A DNA stretch of 64,000 nucleotides from Streptomyces mexicanus (GCF_902506575.1 NZ_LR732544.1:6608202-6672201), one strand, 5' to 3'. Counted from the first letter of the stretch, positions 42,963 to 51,830 are shown. Numbers and translations are program-made. The notes: a model not told the origin generated them from the sequence alone.

Positions 42963-43175
42963 ATGTCCCAGCCAGAAGCCGGCCGCTACCTGGGCATCGC
43001 GCTCACCCGCGTCGGGATGTTGATCGCCAACGGTCACCTGACACCCGCGGAAAACTCGGTCGGGCAGGCCGGAGTGACAACCGCCAGCGTCGAGGCCGAG
43101 AAGACCTGGCGAGCGAACGCGACAATCCGCGCGAAATTCACTCGCCTCCTAAAGGACACGATCAACTGGTTCTGA
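42963..43175 (+). CDS. Small helix-turn-helix protein inside the disrupted gene
   Basis: 70 residues from the ATG at 42963 (longer starts at 42867 or 42870 are possible). MSQPEAGRYLGIALTRVGML and IANGHLTPAENSVGQAGVTT look like an excisionase- or MerR-like winged HTH (a layered 'first strand, HTH, wing' arrangement), and VEAEKTWRANATIRAKFTRL is a basic helix. It lies within the insert that splits the YwqG-like gene, so it may be a relic of the inserting element. No ribosome site is convincing. Confidence 0.45.
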   Translation: MSQPEAGRYLGIALTRVGMLIANGHLTPAENSVGQAGVTTASVEAEKTWRANATIRAKFTRLLKDTINWF

Positions 43176-43737
43176 TCGGTGATCCACAGGTCTTGACGAT
43201 AGCTCATCAGGCTTTGCTCTTTCCGACGGATGGTCTTCAGCCACTGCCCCAGCCTGACGATGTCGATCAGGACCTGCTTTTGCTCGGTTCCGTGCGGGCG
43301 GTCAGCTTGGTGCATGTCGACGAGCCCGATTACGACAAAGCCAGCGAAGAGTGGTCAGCGAGAAACGCCCATTCCGCGTCATCCGTGCTCGGCCACTTCG
43401 GAGGTAGGCCCGCCTGGATTCAGGGCGACGAGACCCCGTCCTGCCTGTCATGCGCCCCTCCTATGTCGCTGGTCGTCCAGCTTGAGGAAGGTCCGGACCA
43501 CAGCACCGCCATGAACTTCGGCGGCTGCGGCGGCGCCTATGCGTTCGCCTGCGAACTGTGTGGCCGCGCGAAGTTCCTGTGGCAGTGCTGATCCGGCGCT
43601 CTCAAAAGCGCCGCTGAAGGGCGGGACCAACCAGTTCCGACCTCCGTGCGTCACGCCTGCCCGATCCCTCGTTCGAGCCGCCGTGTGAGGCGTTCCACGC
43701 GTTCTGAGGACAGGCCACATCTCCGACCCCGCCGTGG

Positions 43738-44193
43738 TCAGGAGCCGGACAGGTGGCGTGCCGACTCAGCGGCCAGGCGCCGCATGACCGTGCGGTTGGC
43801 GCGCCGCATCGTGGCCCGGACGAGGGGGGCCAGCAGGCGGTCGGCGAGCGGGGCGCGCACCCAGGCGTACGTGAACGAGGCGTGGCTCCCACCGGTTCGG
43901 GGCTCGATGGTGTAGGTGCCGTGGGCCAGTCGCCGGCCGCCCGCGCTGACGTTGCGTTCGACGATGCGGCGCGGCGCGTCGGCCTCGACGACCTCGATGG
44001 TGACGTCGGTCTTCGTGCCGGCCAGCGCGGCGGTGACTGTGGCGCACGAGCCGATGCCCCGATCCGGGCCGCTGAGACGCCAGTTGGTCAAGTAATGGTC
44101 GGTGAACCGCTCGTGATGCGCCATCACGTCAAGAAAGTCATAGACCTGTTCGGGCGTGTGCGGCACGTCGATGGACACGGTGACAGACCTCAT
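43738..44193 (-). CDS. SRPBCC-family protein
   Basis: 151 residues from the ATG at 44193. SVTVSIDVPHTPEQVYDFLD (the canonical first strand and helix), FTDHYLTNWRLSGPDRGIGS, TKTDVTIEVVEADAPRRIVE, and HASFTYAWVRAPLADRLLAP match the START/polyketide-cyclase-dehydrase-like superfamily, which binds hydrophobic ligands in an internal cavity. Function ranges from cyclases to stress proteins and cannot be assigned. A small hairpin (GGCTCCG/CGGAGCC) lies at 44225-44241 just upstream. Confidence 0.85.
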   Translation of the reverse strand: MRSVTVSIDVPHTPEQVYDFLDVMAHHERFTDHYLTNWRLSGPDRGIGSCATVTAALAGTKTDVTIEVVEADAPRRIVERNVSAGGRRLAHGTYTIEPRTGGSHASFTYAWVRAPLADRLLAPLVRATMRRANRTVMRRLAAESARHLSGS

Positions 44194-44429
44194 GGACGGC
44201 ACGGTACAGCGGTATGTACGCGTCGGCTCCGGTGCGGAGCCGAAGGAACACCACAACCTGTCAGGGTCCCACCGCCGTCGTCGGCGACCGGAACGGAGTG
44301 AAGTGCGTCGGGGCATGCTGCGATGGGCAGGTCTGGACGCCAGGCGGTGAGGATCTGGGTGGAGCAGACGAACAGCCCTTGCGGAAGAGTGTCGAGGCCG
44401 AACCACCGCCAGCCGCTCACCCTCTCGCC

Positions 44430-45030
44430 GGCTGGTCCGCCGGCTCGCCCTCCCAGGCCCTGACGAGGGCGGGGCGGGCGCTCGGCGCGTGCGCGGACGA
44501 GCTGGACCGTCACCGGATTGTCGTCTTCGGGCGCACCACGCAACAGCTCCACCGCTTCGACGTCGAAGCCGTGCCCGGTGAGCGGGTCCTGCCACACCTG
44601 CGGGGCGAGCATCCACAGTCGGGTGGGGGATGGGCTCCTCGCCGCGCAGCCGGATGAACTCCTGGCGTGGTGCCACCGTGGCGGACGGCCCCCGGCCTTC
44701 GGCGTCGCTGTGCAGCGCGGAGAAGACGAGGGGCGCGTTGTCGACCAGCCCGTCCCGCAGGGCCGTCAGCAGATGGCGGGGGCCGACGCAAGAAGGTACG
44801 CAGGCCGTAGGCGGCCTCGTAGGGCGGGGCCTGGCGGAGGTGCTCGGCGACGTCCGCGCACAGGAAGCGCGCCGGGCACCACGCCGTGCACCTGGCCCGC
44901 GCGCACGGCGCCCTGGTGGACGGCGTCGGTGGCGGGCCGTCGACCAGGCGAACACCACGTGGCTGCGAGAGCTGATTGCCGAGCCGGGTGGCCGGGCGAG
45001 GCGATGGTCGGACGGCAGGCCGCCGGGGCC
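44430..45030 (-). pseudogene. SAM-dependent methyltransferase remnant with frameshifts
   Basis: Pieces in different frames follow the order of a class I methyltransferase: DVAEHLRQAPPYEAAYGLRT, then HLLTALRDGLVDNAPLVFSA, HSDAEGRGPSATVAPRQEFI, RLRGEEPIP, then after a slip in a CCCCCACCC run near 44620, LWMLAPQVWQDPLTGHGFDV and EAVELLRGAPEDDNPVTVQL. The SAM-binding GxGxG loop is not recoverable. A decayed gene. Confidence 0.65.
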
Positions 45031-45036
45031 GCTTGA

Positions 45037-45333
45037 CTGATCGCTCAGCATGCCGACCGGCAGCCCGACTTCCAGCAGGAGTGCCTCGAGTTGCTTGCGG
45101 GCGCCGTGTCCGCGGGCGACGCCGATCCGCAGCACGGCGCACTGCTGGAGGACCGGGTACGGATCGCCCAGGGAGAGGAGCAGATCTTCCGCACCCAGCT
45201 GACGCAGGGTCCCGACGGCACGCTCGTCCGGTACCCCCATCGGAACCCGGACGAATTTGAGGCGCTTCGAGCCGCCTGGGGGTTCCAGCCGCTGGAAAGG
45301 TACATCGAGCAGGTCGCGGCTGGCGTCGGGTAG
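45037..45333 (+). pseudogene. D-rich hypothetical protein fragment (DUF6624-like)
   Basis: The frame directly follows an in-frame TGA (45034) and encodes AQHADRQPDFQQECLELLAG, AVSAGDADPQHGALLEDRVR, then DEFEALRAAWGFQPLERYIE and a stop. The QHAD ... LxDRV ... GLxPxxxY pattern matches the C-terminal 95 residues of the DUF6624 group. No start codon with a ribosome site is present, so the N-terminus is lost. Confidence 0.55.
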
Positions 45334-45442
45334 GGCGGGCGAGCTGGGACGGAAGTGGACGGGCGCGAGACCGGCCTCCGCCGCGCTGCGCGCTCGGGTG
45401 ACAGCCGTGACCGACACCGCTAGGGGATGTCTCTTGGTCGGC

Positions 45443-45628
45443 CTACGGCCGCCACTCCGGGCGGTACTGGGGGTGCTCGGCGTAGGACTGTGCCAGCACT
45501 TTGAGCGCGTACGCGAGCCCTGCGTGACGTGAATCCGCGTAGTCCAGGCCGTTCTTCAGGGCCGGGTAGTCCACGCCGGGTCGCTGGTCGGCGCCCGCCG
45601 GGCCGCTGGCCGGCTGGGACTTCGTCAT
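45443..45628 (-). CDS. Small protein (61 aa), DUF6221-like tail
   Basis: ATG at 45628; GAGG lies 11 bases upstream. The product contains DYPALKNGLDYADSRHAGLA and LAQSYAEHPQYRPEWRP. The ending (YAxHPxYxPEW) is shared with the C-terminus of many actinophage and Streptomyces DUF6221 proteins. At 61 residues it may be a complete short version or a truncated relic. Function unknown. Confidence 0.45.
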   Translation of the reverse strand: MTKSQPASGPAGADQRPGVDYPALKNGLDYADSRHAGLAYALKVLAQSYAEHPQYRPEWRP

Positions 45629-45676
45629 CGCCGTAGCACCTCGTGTCCCGGTGCGAGCACCTCACATCCGCACGTC

Positions 45677-45707
45677 AGAGCGCCGGGGCTTCGAGCCCCG
45701 GCGCTCT
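45677..45707. terminator. Perfect 14-bp hairpin
   Basis: AGAGCGCCGGGGCT and its exact complement around loop TCG. It has terminator strength but lies between two divergent genes rather than after one, so it probably terminates a transcript of a lost gene, or it insulates the SDR promoter. Confidence 0.6.
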
Positions 45708-45754
45708 GCCGTGTGCGGCGCGGCGGACAGGCGCGGGGCGGAAAAATCGTCGCG

Positions 45755-45774
45755 GTGTCGAAAAAACTCGACAC
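45755..45774. promoter_or_regulatory. Inverted repeat upstream of the SDR gene
   Basis: GTGTCGA, spacer AAAAAC, TCGACAC: perfect 7-bp arms in an unusually A-rich spot about 75 bases before the SDR start. A likely operator for the downstream TetR protein. Confidence 0.6.
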
Positions 45775-45848
45775 GATGTAGATTGGAAGACGTGGCGGGG
45801 AACCTGTCATGGCGGCACGCCGCCACGGACAAAGGATGTGAGTGTGGC

Positions 45849-46700
45849 GTGAAAACTTTTCTGATCACCGGGGTCAGCAGCGGACTCGGTCGGGCGTTCG
45901 CCGAGGGGGCCCTGGACGCGGGACACACCGTCGTGGGCACAGTCCGCAAGGAAGCCGACCTGGCCGCGTTCGAGGCGCTGGCGCCGGGCAGGGCGCACGG
46001 GCGTCTTCTCGACGTGACCGATGACGAGGCCGTCTTCCAAGTGATCAACGACGCCGAATCGACCGTCGGCCCGCTGGACGTGGTGATAGCCAACGCCGGC
46101 TACGGCCTGGAGGGTGTCTTCGAGGAAACCCCCATGGCTGCCGTCCGCGCCCAGTTCGAGACCAACGTGTTCGGTGCCGCTGCCACGCTGAAGGCGGCCT
46201 TGCCCCAGATGCGCGCGCGTCGCTCGGGACACCTGATGGCGGTGACCTCGATGGGCGGCCTCATGGCCGTGCCGGGCATGTCCGCCTACTGCGGCAGCAA
46301 GTTCGCCCTGGAGGGCATGCTCGAAAGCCTCCGCAAGGAGGTGGCGGGCTTCGGTATCCACGTCACGGCCATCGAGCCCGGTTCGTTCCGCACCGAATGG
46401 GCCGGCCGGTCGATGACCCGAGCCGAGCGGTCGATCCCCGACTACGACGAGCTGTTCGAGCCGATCCGCGCGGCGCGCCTCAAGGCCAGCGGGAACCAGC
46501 TGGGCAACCCCCGGAAGGCCGCCGAGGCCCTGCTGCACATCCTGGACGTGCCCGAGCCGCCCGCCCACCTGGTTCTGGGGTCGGACGCCCTGCGCCTCAT
46601 CCGGCAGGCCCGGGAGGCAGTGGACGACGACATCCGTGCCTGGGAAGCCCTGTCGCGCACCACGGACTTCCCCGACGGAGCGCAGATCACGAGCAACTGA
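45849..46700 (+). CDS. Short-chain dehydrogenase/reductase
   Basis: 283 residues from GTG 45849, the only in-frame start before the cofactor motif. Motifs: TFLITGVSSGLGRAFAEGAL (TGxxxGxG), VVIANAGYGLEGVFEE (NAG), a catalytic Ser in AVTSMGGLMAV, and MSAYCGSKFALEGMLESLRK (YxxxK). The long C-terminal region with AIEPGSFRTEWAGRSM is typical of the oxidoreductases annotated as 'SDR family, oxidoreductase'. It is followed 140 bases later by a TetR gene in the same direction, likely regulating it through the upstream inverted repeat. Confidence 0.9.
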   Translation: MKTFLITGVSSGLGRAFAEGALDAGHTVVGTVRKEADLAAFEALAPGRAHGRLLDVTDDEAVFQVINDAESTVGPLDVVIANAGYGLEGVFEETPMAAVRAQFETNVFGAAATLKAALPQMRARRSGHLMAVTSMGGLMAVPGMSAYCGSKFALEGMLESLRKEVAGFGIHVTAIEPGSFRTEWAGRSMTRAERSIPDYDELFEPIRAARLKASGNQLGNPRKAAEALLHILDVPEPPAHLVLGSDALRLIRQAREAVDDDIRAWEALSRTTDFPDGAQITSN

Positions 46701-46714
46701 CACACCGGACGAGT

Positions 46715-46740
46715 GCCCGGCCGGCTCACACCGGCCGGGC
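46715..46740 (+). terminator. Terminator after the SDR gene
   Basis: GCCCGGCCGG / CCGGCCGGGC, perfect 10-bp arms with loop CTCACA, 14 bases after the stop. Confidence 0.75.
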
Positions 46741-46840
46741 CCGTGGGCCGGACGGCCCGGGCAGCGCCGTAACCCGCGGCCGGACCGCCGCCCCGCCGTC
46801 GAAGTAAAGTGCTGCGGAGTCGAACACAGGGGAGATGACC

Positions 46841-47437
46841 GTGGGAAGGCGCAGTGATGCCCCCCGAAAGGGAGACCTGCGTGAGCAGGCTCTTCTGGAT
46901 GCCGCCGAAGCGCTGCTCGCTCACACGAGTCCGGAGAACCTGACCGTGGAGGCGATCGCGCAGAAGGCCGGGATCTCCCGGGCATCCCTGTACTTCTACT
47001 TCGGAAACAAGCACGAGGTGCTGGCGGCCCTCGTCGAACGGACCATGCGGACGATCAAGGCGTACGCCGACGCCACGGACCAGCAGACATCCGTCCCGCC
47101 GGTGGAGGCCATGGAACGAGCCGTCCACGCGACCGAGCAGGTGTGGCGGGACCACGGCACCGTCATGCGTGCCGCCGTCGAGTACTCGGCGCTCCACCCG
47201 GTCATCAGCAAGGCCTGGAACCAGACCGTCGAACGGTTCGCCCGGACCATGACGCACGTCCTGAAAAGCGCCGGCCTCCCCGACGGGGACGGTCCCACCA
47301 GCGCTCAGGCCGTGGCGGACGCCCTGTGCTGGATGACGGAGCGCACCTTCTACCGTGCCTCCAGCACCCCGGGCGGGGACCTGGGCCGGGCGAGCGCGAC
47401 CATCATCGAGGTCTGGCGCAAGGTGATGACGGCCTGA
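46841..47437 (+). CDS. TetR-family transcriptional regulator
   Basis: 198 residues from GTG 46841 (MGRRSDAPRKGDL); this start has GGGGAG at proper distance, whereas ATG 46835 abuts it. HTH: REQALLDAAEALLAHTSPEN, TVEAIAQKAGISRASLYFYF, GNKHEVLAALVERTM. The C-terminal part is of the EthR-like type. It probably represses the upstream SDR gene through the inverted repeat at 45755-45774. A ligand is not predictable. Confidence 0.9.
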   Translation: MGRRSDAPRKGDLREQALLDAAEALLAHTSPENLTVEAIAQKAGISRASLYFYFGNKHEVLAALVERTMRTIKAYADATDQQTSVPPVEAMERAVHATEQVWRDHGTVMRAAVEYSALHPVISKAWNQTVERFARTMTHVLKSAGLPDGDGPTSAQAVADALCWMTERTFYRASSTPGGDLGRASATIIEVWRKVMTA

Positions 47438-47629
47438 CGGGGCAGGCTCAGAGTCGCGAGAGGCCGCCGTACGACTGCGCGGGCGCGGCGGCCTGCGGCC
47501 GTCCGGTCGCCTTTCGCCCCCGCCGCCCGCCTGGACCGGAAAGGCACCGCAGCTTCACCGCGCAGCGGAACCCGCCCCTGGCGACATGTGACAGCAGACG
47601 TGTGGCCGGACCCTGGCCGTCGGGCGCGT

Positions 47630-47995
47630 CGGAGCAGCGCGTGGTCAGTGCCGTCGGCGGCCTCGACGTCCTGCCCGTGCGAGCCGTCCTCCCCGACGGC
47701 GATGACCGTGGGGTACTCCAGCTGCCGGGCGAAGGTGTCGGCGACCGTGCGCTGGTCGGTCGGGGCCGCGGCGAGGCCGACGTCGGCCAGGTCGTCGCCG
47801 TCGGACAGGTACGGCAGGACGAGGGCCGGATCGATCACGGTGGCCACCCCGGTCAGCGCGAGCGGTGCGCCTGCGGCGGCGATGACTCCGGCCATGGCCT
47901 GGGGTTCGACGGAGTCCCAGAGTTCCACGACGGCAAGTCGGTACCTGTCCTCCCCTGCGAGCCGCAGCAGTTCGGGGACCTCGTCACCGAGGGGC
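47630..47995 (-). pseudogene. CobW-family GTPase remnant
   Basis: The minus strand encodes VPELLRLAGEDRYRLAVVEL, WDSVEPQAMAGVIAAAGAPL, YLSDGDDLADVGLAAAPTDQ and RTVADTFARQLEYPTVIAVG, the middle of a CobW/YjiA-type protein. The P-loop and CxCC metal motif upstream and the C-terminal domain downstream are missing or scrambled, with different frames either side. Not functional. Confidence 0.65.
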
Positions 47996-48588
47996 AACTG
48001 CGCCACCTTTTCGGCAAGGGCCGGCACCCGCACGCCGACCGGATCGGGGCCGGCCGGCTCGCCGCCGGGAAGAAGTCCTCGGCCGCGCGCCGGGGCGGGG
48101 CGCTCGGGCGGCGGACGGAAGGTCACCGGCTTCGACCTGATGCACCACCCGCAGCAGCCCGGACCGCACCGCGGTCAGGAGGTCGGCGATTGAGTGCATC
48201 CGCTGCCGTGCATTGCACCGGTGGCTCTGTTCGCGAGTACCAGCAGCAGTTGCTCACCAGTTCGAGCTGTGGGCGCGCCCGGCTGTGATTCGAACAGTGC
48301 AGGTGCCAGGGCAGCGCGCAGGCAGCCGATCACGGCTGAGCGCCCGGGGGCAGGGCACTTTCTATGGGTGCTGTCGGACGAACTGCGTTCCCGGCATCAG
48401 CAGGCGGTTGATGCGGCCGTCGGGCAGGGGCTGGCAGAGTTGGCCGACCGGGAGACGCGTGCGGAGCTGTCCGCGTACGAGGACAGGGCCATGCGGTGGG
48501 GCGGCTCGTCTGTCCCCTCACGGTCATGGCCAACACACCGGCTCTCGTGCGCAGGCCCGCTGGCACGTCACGGATGAGAATCTGACCC
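47996..48588. other. Region without a confident gene
   Basis: About 590 bases. A plus-strand frame near 48370-48500 (LRSRHQQAVDAAVGQGLAEL, ADRETRAELSAYEDRAMR) reads like the helical tail of an unknown protein, but no start or family is apparent. The sequence TGATTCGAAC near 48291 recalls a tRNA T-arm but has no matching arms. Confidence 0.35.
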
Positions 48589-50466
48589 GTGTCCCCATCA
48601 GACGCTTACACACGCCAGACGCTCTGCGGCCGCGGATCGCGTTCCCCGCTGCGTGCCTTCCTGCACACCGAGACCGGCGGTGCCGCGGTACTGGGCACCG
48701 CCGCGCTCGCCGCACTCGTCTGGGTCAACGCGGCACCCTCGGCATACACGTCGTTCTGGCACACCCGCCTGTCTGTCCACTTCGGCACGTACGGGATCTC
48801 GCTCGGCCTTCGGGAGTGGGTCAACAGCGGACTGATGACGTTCTTCTTCTTCGTCGTGGGTCTGGAGGCACGCCGTGAGTTCGACATGGGCGAACTGCGC
48901 GAGCGCAAGCGGCTCACGCTGCCGCTCGTCGCCGGGCTCAGCGGCATGATCGTGCCCATCGTCCTCTACCTAGCCGTCAATGCAGGTCACGGCAGTGAGC
49001 AGGGCTGGGGCGCGGCGATGTCCACCGATACCGCGTTCGCCCTGGGCGTGCTGGCCGTCGCGGGCCGCGGCATGCCGCCCGGGCTGCGGGTCTTCATTCT
49101 CCTGCTGAGCGTGGTCGATGACTTCCTCTCCCTCGGCGTCATCGCCTTCGCCTACAGCGACGGCATCGCCGCGCCCGCACTCGCCGTGGCCATCGGCATC
49201 CTCGCTCTCGTCCTGCTCAGCCTGCGACTCGGGGTACGCCACGGCAGCGTGTACGCGCTGCTGGGCGTCGTCGCGTGGGTCGCCCTGCTCGAGTCGGGTG
49301 TGGACCCGGTGGTGATCGGTCTCGCTCTGGGGCTGCTCACCTACGCCTCCCCTGCCTCCCGAGCCGACCTGGAACACGCGAGCGGCCTGTTCCGGCTGTT
49401 CCGTGAGCAGCCCACCCCGGAACTGGAGCGGTCCGTCCGCGCCGGCATCGCCTCGGCGATCTCCCCCAACGAGCGTCTGGAACGGATCTACCACCCCTGG
49501 ACCAGCTACCTGTTCGTTCCACTGTTCGCCCTGGCCAACGCGGGCATCGAGATCAGCAGCGACCAACTGGCACGGGCCTTCACCTCGCCCGTCACCCTGG
49601 GCATTCTCATCGCCTACGTTCTGGGCAAGCCCCTGGGAATCGTCGGGTCCTGTGCGCTCACCACGTTCGCCTCCCGCGGGCGACTGCGCCTCCCGGTCGG
49701 CTGGGGAGCGGCAGCCGCCGGCGGCGCGCTGAGCGGCGTCGGATTCACCGTTTCCCTGCTCATCGCGACCCTCGCCTTCCACGGCGCACGCCTGGACGAG
49801 GCCAAGCTCGGCATCCTCGCCACACCCGTCTGCTCCTTCCTGACAGCCCGGCTCGTCACCGCAGCGATCAAACTTCTGCCACCCGCGCTGCGGCTGCGGG
49901 CCCTGTTCGGAAAGGCGGAGACGATCGTCGACCTGGCCGTGCCCGTGGATGCCGACCGCGATCACATCCGAGGGCCACACCACGCACCTGTGACCGTCGT
50001 GGAGTACGGCGACTACGAGTGCCCCTACTGCGGTCAGGCCGAGCCCGTCGTCCGGCAACTCCTTGCCGACTTCGGAGACCTGCGCTACGTATGGCGCCAC
50101 CTTCCCCTCACCGACGTGCATGTCCACGCGCAACTCGCCGCCGAAGCAGCAGAAGCAGCCGCACGCCAGGGCCGCTTCTGGGACATGCACGACCTGCTGC
50201 TCAGCCGTCAACAAGCCCTCCGTGTCGAAGACCTGCGTGCCCACGCCGCCGTCGTCGGCCTGGACGTGGAGCGCTTCGAACAGGACCTGCGCGCCCACGC
50301 CGGCGCAGCCCGCATCGCCGAGCACGTCGAGTCGGCCGACCTCAGCGGTGTGGCCGGCACCCCCACTTTCTTCATCAACGGGCGCAGACACCATGGCGCC
50401 TACGACCTCGCCGGCCTCACCGCCGCCGTCCGCGCCGCCCGTCAACGCGCATCTGTCTCCACATGA
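48589..50466 (+). CDS. nhaA: NhaA sodium/proton antiporter fused to a DsbA-like thioredoxin domain
   Basis: 625 residues from GTG 48589. Residues 1-435 are an NhaA-type membrane antiporter with about 11-12 spans: LMTFFFFVVGLEARREFDMG, AMSTDTAFALGVLAVAGRGM, ILLLSVVDDFLSLGVIAFAY with the two essential adjacent Asp residues (VVDD). Residues from about 455 form a DsbA/Fe-S-type thioredoxin domain: VTVVEYGDYECPYCGQAEPV with CPYC, and GTPTFFINGRRHHGAYD with the cis-Pro. It exchanges Na+ for H+ at the membrane; the fused domain probably lies in the cytoplasm or outside depending on topology and may handle thiol redox. This fusion recurs in actinobacteria. Confidence 0.92.
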   Translation: MSPSDAYTRQTLCGRGSRSPLRAFLHTETGGAAVLGTAALAALVWVNAAPSAYTSFWHTRLSVHFGTYGISLGLREWVNSGLMTFFFFVVGLEARREFDMGELRERKRLTLPLVAGLSGMIVPIVLYLAVNAGHGSEQGWGAAMSTDTAFALGVLAVAGRGMPPGLRVFILLLSVVDDFLSLGVIAFAYSDGIAAPALAVAIGILALVLLSLRLGVRHGSVYALLGVVAWVALLESGVDPVVIGLALGLLTYASPASRADLEHASGLFRLFREQPTPELERSVRAGIASAISPNERLERIYHPWTSYLFVPLFALANAGIEISSDQLARAFTSPVTLGILIAYVLGKPLGIVGSCALTTFASRGRLRLPVGWGAAAAGGALSGVGFTVSLLIATLAFHGARLDEAKLGILATPVCSFLTARLVTAAIKLLPPALRLRALFGKAETIVDLAVPVDADRDHIRGPHHAPVTVVEYGDYECPYCGQAEPVVRQLLADFGDLRYVWRHLPLTDVHVHAQLAAEAAEAAARQGRFWDMHDLLLSRQQALRVEDLRAHAAVVGLDVERFEQDLRAHAGAARIAEHVESADLSGVAGTPTFFINGRRHHGAYDLAGLTAAVRAARQRASVST

Positions 50467-50787
50467 CGGAACACGGTCATGTCTGCGCCACACTCGTGAA
50501 CGTCCCCTACAAGGTCTCCCGGACTGATCCCGAGGTCTTCAGACTCGACGTGGCTGACCTTCACTTCGGTGACGGCGCCGGCCTCGGGGAAGACGGCGTG
50601 CCAGTCGCCGATGACGTGCAGCTTGTCGGTGCCCACCGCGCACGATGACGCCGAACAGGGTCTCCATGCGGTCTCCGGCCTCGGCGTCGCACAGGTGGGT
50701 GCGGCAGTGCGTGTGGACCGGTTCGAGGTCGGTCTTCACCGGGTCGTCCGGCTCTCGCAGCGTGTATTCGGCCAGGTGGATCGGCAT
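50442..50787 (-). pseudogene. Hypothetical protein gene with frameshift
   Basis: ATG 50787 has an excellent ribosome site (AAGGAAGGGG). The frame encodes MPIHLAEYTLREPDDPVKTD, LEPVHTHCRTHLCDAEAGDR, METLFGVIVR and then loses sense; in the next frame AVGTDKLHVIGDWHAVFPEA, GAVTEVKVSHVESEDLGISP continues to 50442. One small indel near 50636-50645 therefore splits a roughly 115-residue protein. The His/Cys spacing in HTHCRTHLC might bind metal, but no family is recognised. A further minus-strand protein-like stretch (CTDHIEVTARAPRRLRTYEA) occurs upstream near 51000-51060. Confidence 0.55.
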
Positions 50788-51184
50788 GGCCCCTTCCTTT
50801 CCGCTCAGCGGGGCCCGGCCCCGTGGGGCCGGACCGTGGCCGTTCAGCGGGGCAAGCGTCCGAACATGACGTCGGCGGCAGAGTGGGAGTGGTCGCGGGC
50901 TCCGGAGCCGGGGAGGTTGCCGTGGATGACGTCCTCGCCGGGGCCGCGGTCGTGCTGCGGGGCGGGGATGATCCCGGGCCGTGATGAACGAGGCGCGCAG
51001 GCCGGCCTCGTAGGTCCGCAGTCGGCGCGGGGCCCGGGCGGTCACCTCGATGTGATCGGTGCACGAGCCGAGGCCGAGGCTGCTGGTCGCTTCGCCGATG
51101 CAGCTGGCGTCGCCGGTCTCACAGGTGATCTCACACGGGAGGCAGGGCCGACCGGCGATCCGCCACCTGCGTCGTCGCCGGAGC

Positions 51185-51452
51185 ATTGGCGCCACGATCC
51201 CCGAGCGCCGCGATCAGACGGCCGACCGCCGACGACGAGGGCGCCTCGGCGGTCGGCCGCCCACTTTCGACGAGGAGACCTACCGCGACCGCAACGTAGT
51301 CGAACGATGCTTCGCCCGTCTCAAGCAGTTCCGCGCCATCGCGACCCGGTTCGACAAGCTCGCCGACCGCTACCGCGCCGGAGTCGTACTGGCCTCCCTC
51401 ATCCTCTGGCTCCGCGAACCGACCAGATGATCATTTGTCAGACAGGCTCTAG
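51185..51452 (+). mobile_element. IS5-family transposase tail with right terminal repeat
   Basis: GATIPERRDQTADRRRRGRL, GGRPPTFDEETYRDRNVVER, CFARLKQFRAIATRFDKLAD and the stop at 51430 form the C-terminal 80 residues of a split-frame IS5 transposase. The DNA just after it, GATCATTTGTCAGACAGGCT CTAG, is a typical terminal inverted repeat. The left end and catalytic N-terminal part are missing. Confidence 0.75.
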
Positions 51453-51830
51453 TAATTCCGGTCGGATGTGTTGACCCGGGCGGCAGGAGAGGGCGGCCCG
51501 CGGTCCAAGCAGGGGAAGCCAGGGGAATCCATGGCGCCCGCAGACGAATTCGCGCGCCCCCAAGATGTCCAGCTTCGCGGCGACCGCCTTCATCGCGGCC
51601 CGCTGAGTTGGGTAGGGGGGCGGAACTCCGCAACCTTGCGTACCCCGACTCACGAAACCCGGCAGGGTGAGGGGACGGACGGGCCTTGACTCGACTTCAG
51701 GAAATCGAGTCCCCGTCAGGCCCGCAGCGCTTCACTGCGGGGCAGCGCTGCGAGTATCTCCGAAACTCCACCGCAGCCCGGTTGCTCCACCAGACTTGCT
51801 CCTGCATCTCGACGGAGAAGGGCGGCAAGC
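51453..51830. other. Region with an interrupted hairpin
   Basis: No gene is supportable. A long hairpin lies at 51681-51723: GACTCGA/TCGAGTC (51688-51694 with 51705-51711) extended by GGGCCT/AGGCCC outside a small bulge. It is about 110 bases before the isochorismatase-like gene and could be a leader structure or an old terminator. Confidence 0.45.

Larger units (their letters stand above)
42645..43591 (+). pseudogene. DUF1963/YwqG-like gene split by a 390-bp insertion
   Basis: The start fragment (GTG 42645) reads LMIDAGPVTSTAQVTRTGGV PLAPAGTPWPCCTSCNGPMQ, a typical opening of actinobacterial YwqG-like proteins. Homology resumes only at about 43180: QALLFPTDGLQPLPQPDDVD, VLGHFGGRPAWIQGDETPSC and GPDHSTAMNFGGCGGAYAFA, ending in LCGRAKFLWQC and stop at 43591. 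The paired CxxC motifs indicate a zinc-binding protein. Between the parts lie a copy of the 69-bp repeat and a small HTH gene, while about 30 residues of the original are missing. Confidence 0.7.

Noticed and set aside
48280..48310. tRNA T-arm-like sequence (TGATTCGAAC)
   Set aside because: No matching acceptor, D or anticodon arms and the T-stem pairs poorly.
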